A DNA stretch of 64,000 nucleotides, from the NCBI RefSeq assembly GCF_028858725.1, contig NC_084790.1, forward strand, positions 3,354,001 through 3,418,000, in the 5' to 3' direction. Made by a program: the position numbers and the translations under genes. The stretch is from Colius striatus. Lineage: Eukaryota; Chordata; Aves; Coliiformes; Coliidae. Positions 12,101 to 22,600 of the stretch are shown here, one piece after another (within the stretch, counting starts at the first letter, position 1; each line of letters starts with the position of its first letter). The notes beneath the pieces are model-generated. The model saw only the letters and a program-made list of their open reading frames with translations. It had not been told where the DNA came from and made no database searches.

Positions 12101-12930
12101 CAGTGGCTGGTGAATTGTCAGTAAGATCCTAGTGTGTGCTCAGTAAGTGTTGGAAGGCTGACTTCTGGCCTTCCTAAGGTAAGGGAACATCAGGTGGAGG
12201 TTTTTCCTCCTCCTGATGACAATCACACCGCTGTACCTGTACTGAATACCTGCCACAAAGTGCATGTTTCCTGTCCTGTCTTTCTGTTAGTGGAATAGGA
12301 CGCATCCTGCCTGGCGCTCAGCGGTCGCTGTAGTCATTTCTTGGTGCCATATGTGTACAATACTATTTTCTAGCTGCCTGAATACTCTTGTTAGTATGTT
12401 TAGTTTCTGTGTGTCTTTTAACTCTTTTGCACATGGTAGGGTACCACTCCAGAAGTCAAAAGAGACCGTGCCATCTTTTTAGCATGCGTTATATCTACAC
12501 CAAGCGTTCTGCTCTCCTGTTTCAATATGAATTTTCTCCACTGCAGTAAGTGTTAAAGTCAGAACAATTGGCTCGAGACCTAAAGTGGAAGTCTGACAAA
12601 ACAGGTGCTGAGGATGTAACCCTGTTACTAATATGAATGTAAAGCATGGAACTAACGAGGTGCTTGAAGACCACTAATAGATACTCCTCGTAGGTCCATG
12701 TCTCTGTGGATCACAGCAGCTGCACTCTCCTGTCAATAGTAATGTAGCCTTCAGCAGATTGCTTTGGGGAAGCAGCACGCCTGTCCTTAACTCCCAGTAA
12801 GGTAAAGTAGTACGTGTGTATAGGACATTTAAAACAAACCCTACTGGAATGTTCTTCACCTTAAATACACTGTACTAAAGTCTATTGTAAGGATTGAATT
12901 GATGAAAATAAACCTTTTATTTCTCTAGTA
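9188..12930 (+). other. KLHL11: Probable long KLHL11 3' UTR
   Basis: About 3.7 kb of AT-richer DNA with no recognisable coding sequence and no CR1. Candidate poly(A) hexamers are ATTAAA at 9739-9744 and 11078-11083 and canonical AATAAA at 12907-12912. Mammalian KLHL11 also has a long 3' UTR. Which hexamer is used cannot be told from sequence. Confidence 0.5.
12907..12921. terminator. Back-to-back poly(A) signals for KLHL11 (+) and KLHL10 (-)
   Basis: AATAAA at 12907-12912 on the plus strand and TTTATT at 12916-12921 (AATAAA on the minus strand) are three bases apart. They lie between the converging ends of KLHL11 and KLHL10 and could terminate both transcripts. Confidence 0.5.
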
Positions 12931-13112
12931 TTCTGTTGTACCTTCTGTTTTCTAAGCTGCTGCGTAGGCTGTGGCTGACGCTCGTGTTTTGCAGTGCCAC
13001 AGAGTGAAAGTTTCAAATACTAACCATTCTTTTGGTCTGAATCAATTGCTTTATAGAACAACTGGATACACGCACTTGCTGCTCAGAAGACCACTTCAGC
13101 TAAGTGGAGCCG

Positions 13113-13118
13113 TTTATT
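13113..13118 (-). terminator. KLHL10: AATAAA overlapping the KLHL10 stop codon
   Basis: The minus strand reads GAATAAACGG, so TAA is both the stop codon and the middle of a canonical poly(A) hexamer. If used, the 3' UTR would be only about 20 nt. The hexamer at 12921-12916 is the more conventional choice. Confidence 0.35.
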
Positions 13119-16100
13119 CAGACAGGCTACGTGTTGAAAGGCTCAAACAGATTTCCTTGGGAGAGTTCTCCATGAAGGTGTCTCGTTTGCTGACGTAGTC
13201 CCTGACATTAGGCAGACCTGGCACCACGCAGCAGCTCAGAGCACTGCGGTTTATGCTCATGTCCTGAATCTCGTACCACTCGTTGGTCCTGTCGTAGTAA
13301 CACTCCACAGTCAACGTAGTGGAAAAGCCATTAAAGCCACCAGCCACAAACAAAATGTCATCCACCGCTTCGATGCCGAAGTTGCTGCGAGGGCTGAACA
13401 TGTGAGGGATATCGTTCCACGTGTTGGAATCGGGGCTGTAAGCTTCCGCGCTCCAAAGCCGTCTGCTGCCGTCAAACCCTCCGACCTGGGAGTGACAAAG
13501 GGACAAGAACGTGGTCTTTCCTCAGGCTTCGTGCATGGTAAGGTGGTGACTGGTCCTGCCTGGCTGGCTTCAGTTCGAGCATTGCTGAGCATGGGATCTC
13601 AAAACACCATGTGTGGCATCTTGCAGCTTGCTCCCTTGTTCTTTCTGGAACTGCTAAAAGTATCCTGAGCAACGGTCAGATTTTACATTTCTACAGTGCA
13701 AGTGCAGTACATGGGCAGGGTAAACAGGACCAAGCAGGTGTTCTGTGCTGCTGATGCTGTTGGCAGCAAGTCATTGCTGCAGCTGATTAAAAATTGCCCA
13801 CACTTCTTTCACAGCAAGAAATGTGCAGGTGATAATATTGAGGAAATGGGCTCAAGTTGCCCCAGGGGAGGTTGAGATTGGAGCTGTGGCAGAACTGTTC
13901 CCCTGAGAGGGGTGCCAGCCCCTGTGCCAGGCTGCCCAGGGAGCTGGGGGAGTGCCCAGCCCTGGAGGGATCCCAAAGCCATGGAGCTGAGGTGCTGAGG
14001 GCCAGGGGCTAGTGGTGGGCTGGGCAGGGCTGGGACTTGATCTCAAAGATCTTTTCGAACCAAACCAATTCTATGGAGGTGTATTGAGCATTCTGGCTTT
14101 AAATCTCAACAAGCAAACGTCCAACCTGAAAACTGAGGGCATGGAGGTGAGCAAAACTGAGTAGCACGAGTGGTGGGTGTTTGGCAGTGTGCTCTTACCG
14201 CATACACTTTGCCTCTGTACGCGATCACTCCCACTCCACTCCGTCTGCTTCTCATCGAGGTTATAAGGGACCACTGTCTGGTCATGGGGTTGTAAGCCTC
14301 AGCTGTCATCAAACACTCATGTCCGTTGAACCCGCCACAGATATACACCTGTTGGCAAGAGAGGAAGAGTGAGCAGAGCAATTACACGTGTGTGGTGGGG
14401 CTGGATTTTGGGGGTGTGGGAGGGGGAGTGTTTTGTTTTTAATGGGAACGGTCCTGTCCTGGATTTGAAGCACAAGTGCACTGAGTGATGCAGGACAGGA
14501 AGACTAGGCCCTATGTTTCCTGAACTGCATGAAGCAGATAGGCACTGTGTTTCGCTGTCTGGTAGAAAGTGAGCTCGTGGTGGTGAGCAGCTGTGAGGAG
14601 TTTTGGCACTGCTGCCTGTGTCTCTGCTACACCAGGCAGTTGCTGCCTCTTAGATTTGCCTCTGTAGCTCCAGGATTTTATTAATAAGGTTGATGTGAGC
14701 TTTCTTCCTCTTTATTTTAAATGCTTCATCACATTAAAGGCAGCATTTGACACCTTTCCTGCTCACATAGCTCCTCTTTTCTATCTAGATGACAAGCTCA
14801 GAGTTGTAGCTGTTTGTTGTGAGGCCAGTAGGCTGACAGAGGTTCTGGGCTCCCCAGCTCCAAAGGGACAGGGAACTGCTGGAGAGAAGCCAGCACAGGG
14901 CCAGCAAGATGATCAGGGCACTGGAGCATGTTCCTGCTGAGGAAAGGCTGTGGGCCCTGGGGTTGTTCAGCCTAGGAAGAGAAAGCTGAAGGGGGAACTC
15001 ATCAGCACAGGTGCCTAAAGGGTGGGTGTCAGGAGGATGGGGTGACCCGTTTTTCTGTAGTGTCCAGTGACAGGACAAGGGGTGATGGACAAAAGCTTGA
15101 ACACAAAAAGTTCCACTGAAACACAAAGAGAAGCTTTTTTGGTGCTGAGGTGAGAGAGCCCTGGCCCAAGCTGCCCAGGGAGGGTGTGGAGGCTCCTTCT
15201 TCCTAACCTGCCTGGACACATTCCTGTGCCCCCTGACTGAGGGGGCTTTAGCAGGGGGGTTGGGCTGGATGAGCTCTGAAGGACCCTTCCAACCCCCACC
15301 ATCCTACTGTGGGATTCCATCAGGCACATAACGCAGTAAGAGACTGAGCTCTGTGAAAGTCCCTCCCTCACTGTGTGCGGTATGAAAGCCCAGGCCCTTG
15401 CACACCAGAGTTTGTTTGGTTCCTGCTCAGTGCCCTTCAGCCTTGCTTGCCCTCCAGCTTCCAGTGACCTCAGGGTGCATTCACCTTGCCGTTGAGCGCA
15501 GTGGCGCTGGCATCACTCCTCTGCTCGTGCATGGGGGCAATCAGCGTCCACTGGTTGGTCTCTGGCTCGTACTTCTCGGCCGTGTTGAGGCGCACGTGCC
15601 CGTCAAACCCTCCCATGGCGTAGATGAAGCCGTCGAGCACGGCCACGCTGATGTAGCAGCGCCGGGCGTGCATGGGGGCGACTTGCTGCCACGTTTTGTG
15701 AAGCAGGTTGAACCGCTTGACGTTGTTGAAATAATCCATGCTGTCAAATCCTCCGATGATGTAGATGAAGCCTTTTAAATAAGCCGCCCCATGATAGGCG
15801 ACGGGATCTTCTCCCATATCCGTGAGGGTCATCCAGTTGTCTGCGCGGGTGTCGTACGTCTCGATGGTGTTGATCGGGCTCCCTTCGCTCCAGCCCCCGA
15901 TGGCAAAGAGGACGGCAAAGGGCAGTCGGCGCCGGCTGAGCAAGCTGGCAGATTTGGAGCAGGGTGTGCCTTGCCCGTTCAGATTGTACATACAGGTTAG
16001 TGTGCTGATGATGAGAGCTTTGCACTCCTCATTGCCCTGCACGTAATTGTGCTTTTTGATGTTTTTCATGAAGTTCTCTTCATTTACCAGAACCAGTCGA

Positions 16101-17819
16101 ACCTGAGAAAGGCAAACAGGGAAGGTTAGGATATTAACACAGACGGTTTACACCTTGGCACCCTGTGTGGATCGCCTCAGTGCTGGGTGGCTTTGCTTTC
16201 AGGCTACAGAGTTGTCTAAAGCTTATTAGAGAACCAGAGAATTAAATACATAGTCTTTAGCTAGTCCAGAAAGAGGTGTGCACTTGATTTCATGGCAGGG
16301 AGCCTGCCACTGCCTTGGCATGGACTGAACTGGCTCTAACACCCGCTCTGTGCCTAGTATAGCTTGCCCAGGCAGCTGCTCATAAACTTTGTAGAGATAA
16401 CCTTGTCCCAGGTGAACATGGGGCCTTCCTGGATGTGAGGAATAATTAAAGCTCTAAACATGAGGAAATGTGCACTTAAAAGGTTTGCCCCAGCCTCCAG
16501 TGCAGGATCTTTAGCCCGTGCCCCAGCAGAGCACTAGCCTAATGGTCTGAAAGCTCCTTAGTCTTTGTTAGGAGGCTACAATTCCCCACAGTCTTAGAAG
16601 CAAAGCCAAGCAGCTCTGGCTCAGCTGCCTCATGCCTGGCTCTGCAGAGCAGAGCACTGACCTTGCTCAGCAAGACTGCGATGTGCTGCTTCCTGTTCTG
16701 TGGGTCGTGAGAAATCCACTTCACGACAGCTTTGAACACGGTCTCCTCGTGTATCACGTTGAGCTCATCCTGCTCAATGATGCGCTCGAGGTCGCTGATG
16801 GAGAGATCTACAAACTCTGGAGACTCCTTGGCTACGTCCTCAAAGTGATAGAGGATGAACATAAAGGCTGCTTCTTGCAGCTCAGGAAGGTAGTAGTAAC
16901 TTGTGAGTCGGAAGATGCCAATGCAGTTTTGCAAGCAGAGCTGGGATTTTAAGAAGCTGCAGCACAGCCTGACGAGGCCAGTGACATTGAACTGGTCTGC
17001 AGCAGTTAGCAAACTTTGGACGTTGTCCTCAGTGACCAGCACTGACCTGTTGTAGGCATACTCAATAATGAGCTTCATCATTTCGGGTGAAACACCAGGG
17101 ATTTTATACACTTCCTTCTCTGAGTTATTCCAGCTGCTGGTAAACAACGACCTGAAAGAAAAAGCCCCAAAGCAGTGCTGGAGGAAAAACCAGCTTTGCC
17201 TGTGTTAAACCCTGACCCCATTGCCCTGTTGCTTTCCCCAGGCACCAATTTGGGCACTGGCAGGAGCCAGGGCAGGAGGCCACACTGGGTATTAATTAAT
17301 GTTTTACTAGCTGATTGTTTTAAAAAGGAGTCACAGCCTCTGGCTGTGGACAGAGAGCAGTAAGAGTGCTTCAACAAGAATACCAGAGAGTAATGGTGCA
17401 TGGGGATGGAAAACCTGCTGCCTCATGGCCAGTTAGCCAGGCTGGCTGTGCTCTCAGCCCTGCACCACATCTGAGGTCTCGTCAGACACCACTTTCCAGG
17501 ACTGCTGTTCTAGGCTGTGGATTGATTCTGGTGCCCAGCCCAGTTCCAGGAGTATGGGGAACTGCTGGATGGGAGTTTTAGTGCAGGTGTGAGCACTGGA
17601 GACGCACTAAGGCAGCATGAGCCAGGCTACGAAATACTGCTTGTCCCTAAACCCTCTTGTTTCAGGCACTCACCTGAAATAGGCACTGCAGGTGCAAAGG
17701 ATGTTCTTGTGAGCACTGAACTCAACACCGTCCACAGTGATGATCACATCACAGAGTTTCTTTTCCAGGCGAAGCTCATTGAAAATGTTGCAAGCCATAC
17801 CACTCATCTTCCTCTCCAT
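13114..17819 (-). CDS. KLHL10: Kelch-like protein 10 (BTB-BACK-Kelch), five exons
   Basis: CUL3 adaptor of developing spermatids, needed for male fertility in mouse. Exons in transcript order: 17819-17674, 17151-16662, 16102-15485, 14348-14199, 13485-13114 (146, 490, 618, 150, 372 nt; stop 13116-13114), giving 591 aa; human has 608. Features: BTB ([40 protein letters not shown]), BACK ([33 protein letters not shown]) and six Kelch blades ([60 protein letters not shown]). The ATG chosen ([10 protein letters not shown]) aligns with an internal Met of human KLHL10; the 16 human residues before it have no counterpart I can see, and a 3' splice-like CTACCCTCAG sits just before the ATG. The exon 2 donor is GTCAGT. 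Introns 3 and 4 each hold a CR1. Confidence 0.95.
13840..14078 (+). mobile_element. CR1 3' fragment in KLHL10 intron 4
   Basis: Contains GGGCTCAAGTTGCCCCAGG, CCCTGGAGGGATCCCAAAGC and a decayed tail (AACCAAACCAATTCTATGG). It is one of seven copies of a GC-rich CR1 subfamily in this window, and antisense to KLHL10. Confidence 0.85.
14838..15317 (+). mobile_element. CR1 copy in KLHL10 intron 3
   Basis: Sense CR1 with an ORF2-end segment (CAGGGCCAGCAAGATGATCA), the 3' UTR (GGTGGGTGTCAGGAGGATGG, CAAGCTGCCCAGGGAGGGTG) and the 3' end GACCCTTCCAACCCCCACCA. Same subfamily as the copy at 6010-6733. Confidence 0.88.
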
Positions 17820-18655
17820 GTCTGAGGGTAGATACCTGGTGAGCACCAAGGCATGCCCACCTTGAAGCCTGAGGTGTGCTGGGACGTGTTTCTCCCTGAG
17901 GTGCTACAGGGATTCTTCAGAGTGCTTTTGCATTGCCTGGTTGCTATGGAGACACTTCATAAAGGGGCAGGGGGGCAGCTGGGGCCGGTTACCACTGCAG
18001 CAGTAACCAGCTTGGATGGGCAGGCAGCAGAGTCCTGGCACTTGCCAACCCCAGCCAAAGGATGCTGGGCTCTGGATCTATATGTTGCCAATGGCTGCTC
18101 TGAGCCAAACCAGCCTTTTGATTCCTCTGCAGCATTCAGATAGTGTTTAGCCTTGATATAAAGCTCAACAAATGGTGAGCACTGACTGCCCTCGTACTAG
18201 CTCACTCCAGAGGAAACTGAGATGTCAGTGATGAACCCACGAGTGCTCTGTCACTGCCACGTCTGCTGCCGATGTGGAGGGATGGAGGAAGCAGAGTTCG
18301 GGGACGGGCAGCCCTGTCCCGACTCCTCTCTGGCTTGGCTCACGGCCAGCTGCTTTTCCTCTGCGCTTTGGCTGTCTGTAGCTCACACGTGTGCCGGGGA
18401 GCACCTCCGTGAGGGTCTCACTGCGGGAAAACACTTGGGGCATCTTTTTCACATCCGTGTTCGTGTGGAGTTGTTTGGGTTTTTTTTTTTTTTTAAGCTA
18501 AGCGAGTTTTTGCGGTGACTCTCGAGGCCGTGCGAGGGGGGAAAAACACCGACCTTTACCATTTAACCCTTCGCCTCTCCTTTCTCTTTCGCCTTCCCGC
18601 CTCGGGGCGTGTTGCAGAGGAAACGCAACGGCGGTTTCGGACAAGGGGCGGAGCG
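17820..18655. other. KLHL10 5' flank towards the NT5C3B minisatellite
   Basis: Spacer of the head-to-head KLHL10/NT5C3B pair. It should hold the KLHL10 promoter but I see no TATA box in a convincing place. A T run lies at about 18480-18494. No gene or transposon is recognised. Confidence 0.4.
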
Positions 18656-18659
18656 GGCA

Positions 18660-19519
18660 GCCCCGGGCACCCTCCGAGCACTCCCGCTCGGGCTCCGGGG
18701 AGCGTCCGGCACCCTCCGAGCACTCCCGCTGCGGTCCGGGGAGCGTCCCGCACCCCCCTGCGGCATCGCTCCGGCCCCGGGGGGCGTCCGGCACCTCCCT
18801 GCGGCATCGCTCCGGCTCCGGGGGGCGTCCGGCACCCCCCTGCGGCATCGCTCCGGCCCCGGGGAGCGTCCGGCACCCCCCTGCGGCATCGCTCCGGCCC
18901 CGGGGAGCGTCCCGCACCCCCCTGCGGCATCGCTCCGGCCCCGGGGGGCGTCCGGCACCCCCCTGCGGCATCGCTCCGGCCCCGGGGGGCGTCCCGCACC
19001 CCCCTGCGGCATCGCTCCGGCCCCGGGGGGCGTCCGGCACCTCCCTGCGGCATCGCTCCGGCCCCGGGGAGCGTCCGGCACCCCCCTGCGGCATCGCTCC
19101 GGCCCCGGGGGGCGTCCCGCACCCCCCTGCGGCATCGCTCCGGCCCCGGGGGGCGTCCGGCACCCCCCTGCGGCATCGCTCCGGCCCCGGGGGGCGTCCG
19201 GCACCCCCCTGCGGCATCGCTCCGGCCCCGGGGGGCGTCCCGCACCCCCCTGCGGCATCGCTCCGGCCCCGGGGGGCGTCCGGCACCCCCCTGCGGCATC
19301 GCTCCGGCCCCGGGGAGCGTCCGGCACCCCCCTGCGGCATCGCTCCGGCCCCGGGGAGCGTCCCGCACCCCCCTGCGGCATCGCTCCGGCCCCGGGGGGC
19401 GTCCGGCACCTCCCTGCGGCATCGCTCCGGCCCCGGGGAGCGTCCGGCACCCCCCTGCGGCATCGCTCCGGCCCCGGGGGGCGTCCCGCACCCCCCTGCG
19501 GCATCGCTCCGGCCCCGGC
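18660..19519. repeat. CpG-rich minisatellite, 41-bp unit, 19 in-register units plus two diverged upstream units
   Basis: From 18759 the motif TGCGGCATCGCTCCGGCC recurs every 41 bp with no length change: starts at 18759, 18800, 18841 and so on to 19497, the last unit partial. Units differ only at four sites (C/T after CTCCGG, G/A in GGGG-GCG, G/C in GTCC-GCAC, C/T in CACC-CCC). Two diverged units carrying GAGCACTCCCGCT precede the array (about 18667-18752). The unit has no stop in any frame, so very long but meaningless open frames run through on both strands. The array ends about 80 bp before the NT5C3B start codon, inside its CpG-rich promoter or 5' UTR. Confidence 0.95.
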
Positions 19520-19601
19520 AGCTGCAACGGCCGCGGCGCCGCCCCCGCGCCGGCTCCTCCTCGCGGCTGCGCGGCCCCGGCGCGGCGCAGAACGGAGCGA
19601 G
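19520..19601 (+). promoter_or_regulatory. NT5C3B: NT5C3B proximal promoter / 5' UTR
   Basis: GC-rich, TATA-less DNA between the minisatellite and the ATG at 19602. With the array it forms a CpG island of roughly 1 kb. The exact start site is unknown, so part of the array may be transcribed. Confidence 0.4.
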
Positions 19602-22600
19602 ATGGTGAGAGCGGGGCCTGTGGGGCTGGGGTCGGGCGCCGGGAGCCAGGCCCGGCGGTTCTAAGGTGCAGGGTGGCGGGAGAAGCGGGCGGGGGGGGAG
19701 GCAAAGGCTGGCGCCGAAGGAGAGAGGACCCTTGGAGGGCAGGGCTGGAGGGAGGGTCGGTGGGTTAGGGGGAGGAGGAGAACGCGAGCATCCCTCTCCA
19801 TCCCGGAGAGGGTGCAGCGGGAGCTGGAGGGCGTCGGTCCCCAGGGACGGTGTCCGTTGGGAGTGTCGCTGAACGAAGGGGGCTTTTGCCTGTAGGTGCC
19901 TGAGCTGGAGAAAGCCACAGTCCGGATACAACAGCCGGAGCGCGTGATGGGGATAATCCGGTCCATCAAGGAGCAGGGGATGAACAAGCTGCAGGTACTG
20001 GCCCTTTCTGGCTCCTCTGTGATGGGTCTGGCCCGGCTGAGAGCTGCTGATGAGTTGCTCTCACCTTCTGTCCTTGTCTTCAGCTGCCGTCGCTTCCTCA
20101 GCCCTCCCAGCCACGTGCAAGGAAGCACCTTCTTACATCTTTTGCGGGTGGAGAGGGAGAAACCCCAGACAAGACAAGAGGGAGGAGGGGGCTATTCTTC
20201 TTGCCAAGGCCCTGGCTAACGAGCTGTCCGTGGATGGGGCTCTTTCTTCCCTGTTATGCAAGCTATAAATATGAGCCAATCCCCAGACACTCCCCTCCGC
20301 CCCCTCCACCCACAGCAGTAAGTCAGCAGGATTAAGCCATTTGGTGCTGATAAGAGTGGTGGGGTGGGAGGGGTGCTGGCTGTCTCAGATGCAGACATCT
20401 GCTTCACGGCTGGCAGGAGCATCAGCACCCGTTGCTGCGAGTCTGCACGCTCAGATGGGACCTGCCAGGGCTGGATTTGCATCCTTGCAAGCTGGCAGCA
20501 CCCTTGGCCAGCCACAGCGAAGGCACAGCCCCTGTGGGTCATGCACAGATTTGGTATTGTCTCCCCTTCCAGGTCATTTCTGACTTCGACATGACGCTGA
20601 GCAGGTTTGGGTGCAACGGCAGGCGCTGCCCCACTTCACACAGTGAGTTGAAGCTGTTGTTTGGACTGGTGCTAATTCCATTTGCTTTCTGTGTTTGTGT
20701 TCTCAGGCTCTGTGGCTCCTGTTATCCCCTGCCTTCCTCCTTTGCCAAGCCTGACCATTTCCTCCTGTTCTCCCAGTGCAGCTCAGGGCCTTGGCTACTT
20801 GCAGCAGCAGCTGCTGACCCCCAGGCAGCCCATAACTCATTGCAGAAACTCTCTCCTGCTCTTGCTGCCTCTTCTAATGCATTCATCCTGCAGCTTGCCA
20901 GCATTGGTGCTGCTCTTTCCCAGCCGAGCAGTGTCCTGCTGCAGGTTCAGTGGGAGCTGAACTCTCAACTGCTGTGTTGAGACCCCACAGCAAGGCTGTG
21001 CTTGGGTCAATGTGCCACACACGGCTCATTTTTGGGAAGGGCTGGCACTGGAGAGCTGCCTTTTAGAAAGCCTTTTCACGTTTCTGGGCTACAACAGTGG
21101 CATTTTATTGTCTTTTACAGATATCCTTGATAACAGTCGTGTTATCAGTGAGGATGGGAAGAAGAAGGTAGGTGCTGATCTGTAAGGCACTGCTGCTTGG
21201 CTCTGTTTTTCATCCCTATCACCATCGTCAGGAGGTTGTACTGGCTCTTGTGACAGCTCTCCAAGCTGCACCTCGCTTCCAGAGCAGAGAATGGGGCAAG
21301 TGTCCAGGCTGCATTTCAGCCAGAGGACATAGAAGAAGAAGTTAAAAAGGGAAATCTAATTTGCATGCTCAGCTGTGCACATTTTTGGTATGGTAAGAGG
21401 AGGAAGAGTCGTGTGTGTGTGCATCTGCACGTGCAACATTTGCAGCAAGGCGAGAGTCAGCCAGGCTGCTAGAGGGTTAATGCTTCCTCCCCACAGCTCC
21501 ACATTTGCCCAGAGTGCAGTTGTTTAGTGAAAACAGTTTTGGTTCTGTTTCCCATTAGGAAAGTGTGATGCTTTGGAGGAATTTAGAAGTGCTTTTGTTG
21601 TTGTTTACAGCCTCTTTAGAAATGATGCTCACTCCCTTCTTTATCTGTACGACCCTCCAGCTGAAAGATCTGCTGCACCATTACTATCCCATTGAAATCG
21701 ATCCCAACCGGACCCTGGAAGAGAAATGTCCCCTCATGGTGGAGTGGTGAGTGTTTCTCTGTGATGAGCTTCACCTTGTCCTGGCAATTTCTTGCCTGAG
21801 GACTATAAACCACAAGGCTTGAACTGCCTCTAGACTCAGTGGCAGTCCTGGGAAGTTTTAGTTGGTGTTTTTCTGACTGCCTTAAGGTTGCTGCCTAGGT
21901 TGGACTTGGATGATCTTGTAAGGTCCCTTCCAACCTGTAAGGTTATGTGATTCTGTGTGAAGCTCACTCTGCTGCCTTTCCCTAGGTGGACCAGGGCCCA
22001 CGAGCTGCTGTCACAGCAGAGGATCCAGAAGGGCGACATAGCCCAGATCGTCAGAGAATCAGATGTGATGCTGAGGTATGGGCTCAGGGTTTGTCTCCTG
22101 CCACTGCAAGAGGTCTCCTTGTGTTCACCCTGACCTGGGCATGCTGCAGATGCAAATCTGCCTTCCTTCCTGGGGCTGAGCTCTAATACAAAGAGCTAAA
22201 AGTCAGTGCCAAGAGCAGCAGCCTGAACTCACTGCCTGGCTGCTCACTGCTGACTCCTTCCTTCTCCCTTGAGTCTTGGCAAGGAGAGGCTGAGGGGGTG
22301 GGTGATGGGCAGAGCTCTCTGTTTGCAGGGCTGGGTAGGAGAGCAGCATGTAGCTCCCTTCTTCCAGGAGAGAATTTCACTGCAACTGCTGGGCCTTATC
22401 CAGGCCCTTGGCTCAGCATCAAGTTTCACCCACAGTACAAGGGTATTGCATGAGAACTTACTGCTGGAGTTGGCCTTGGCAGCAGTGGTCCTAAAACCAG
22501 CTCAGGGAGCCTTAGTTGGAGTGAGCTGCCAGTCACAGAGAGGAGATGGTGCCGTCTGTCTGTGTTTTTATGAGCCCAAGTTCGCTTTCTGCACAGAAAT

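Noticed and set aside
16539-16661. Coding continuation of KLHL10 exon 2 past 16662
   Set aside because: The frame stays open but loses similarity to KLHL10 at the GTCAGT donor, and the next exon (from 16102) restores it in phase.
18759-19519. CRISPR-like regular repeat spacing
   Set aside because: Units are directly contiguous without distinct spacers, and the DNA is a bird genome: it is a minisatellite.
18498-19931. Open frames of 300-480 codons on both strands resembling a proline/arginine repeat protein
   Set aside because: They are a by-product of a stop-free 41-bp tandem unit; all frames are equally open and no start, splice or domain supports a gene.
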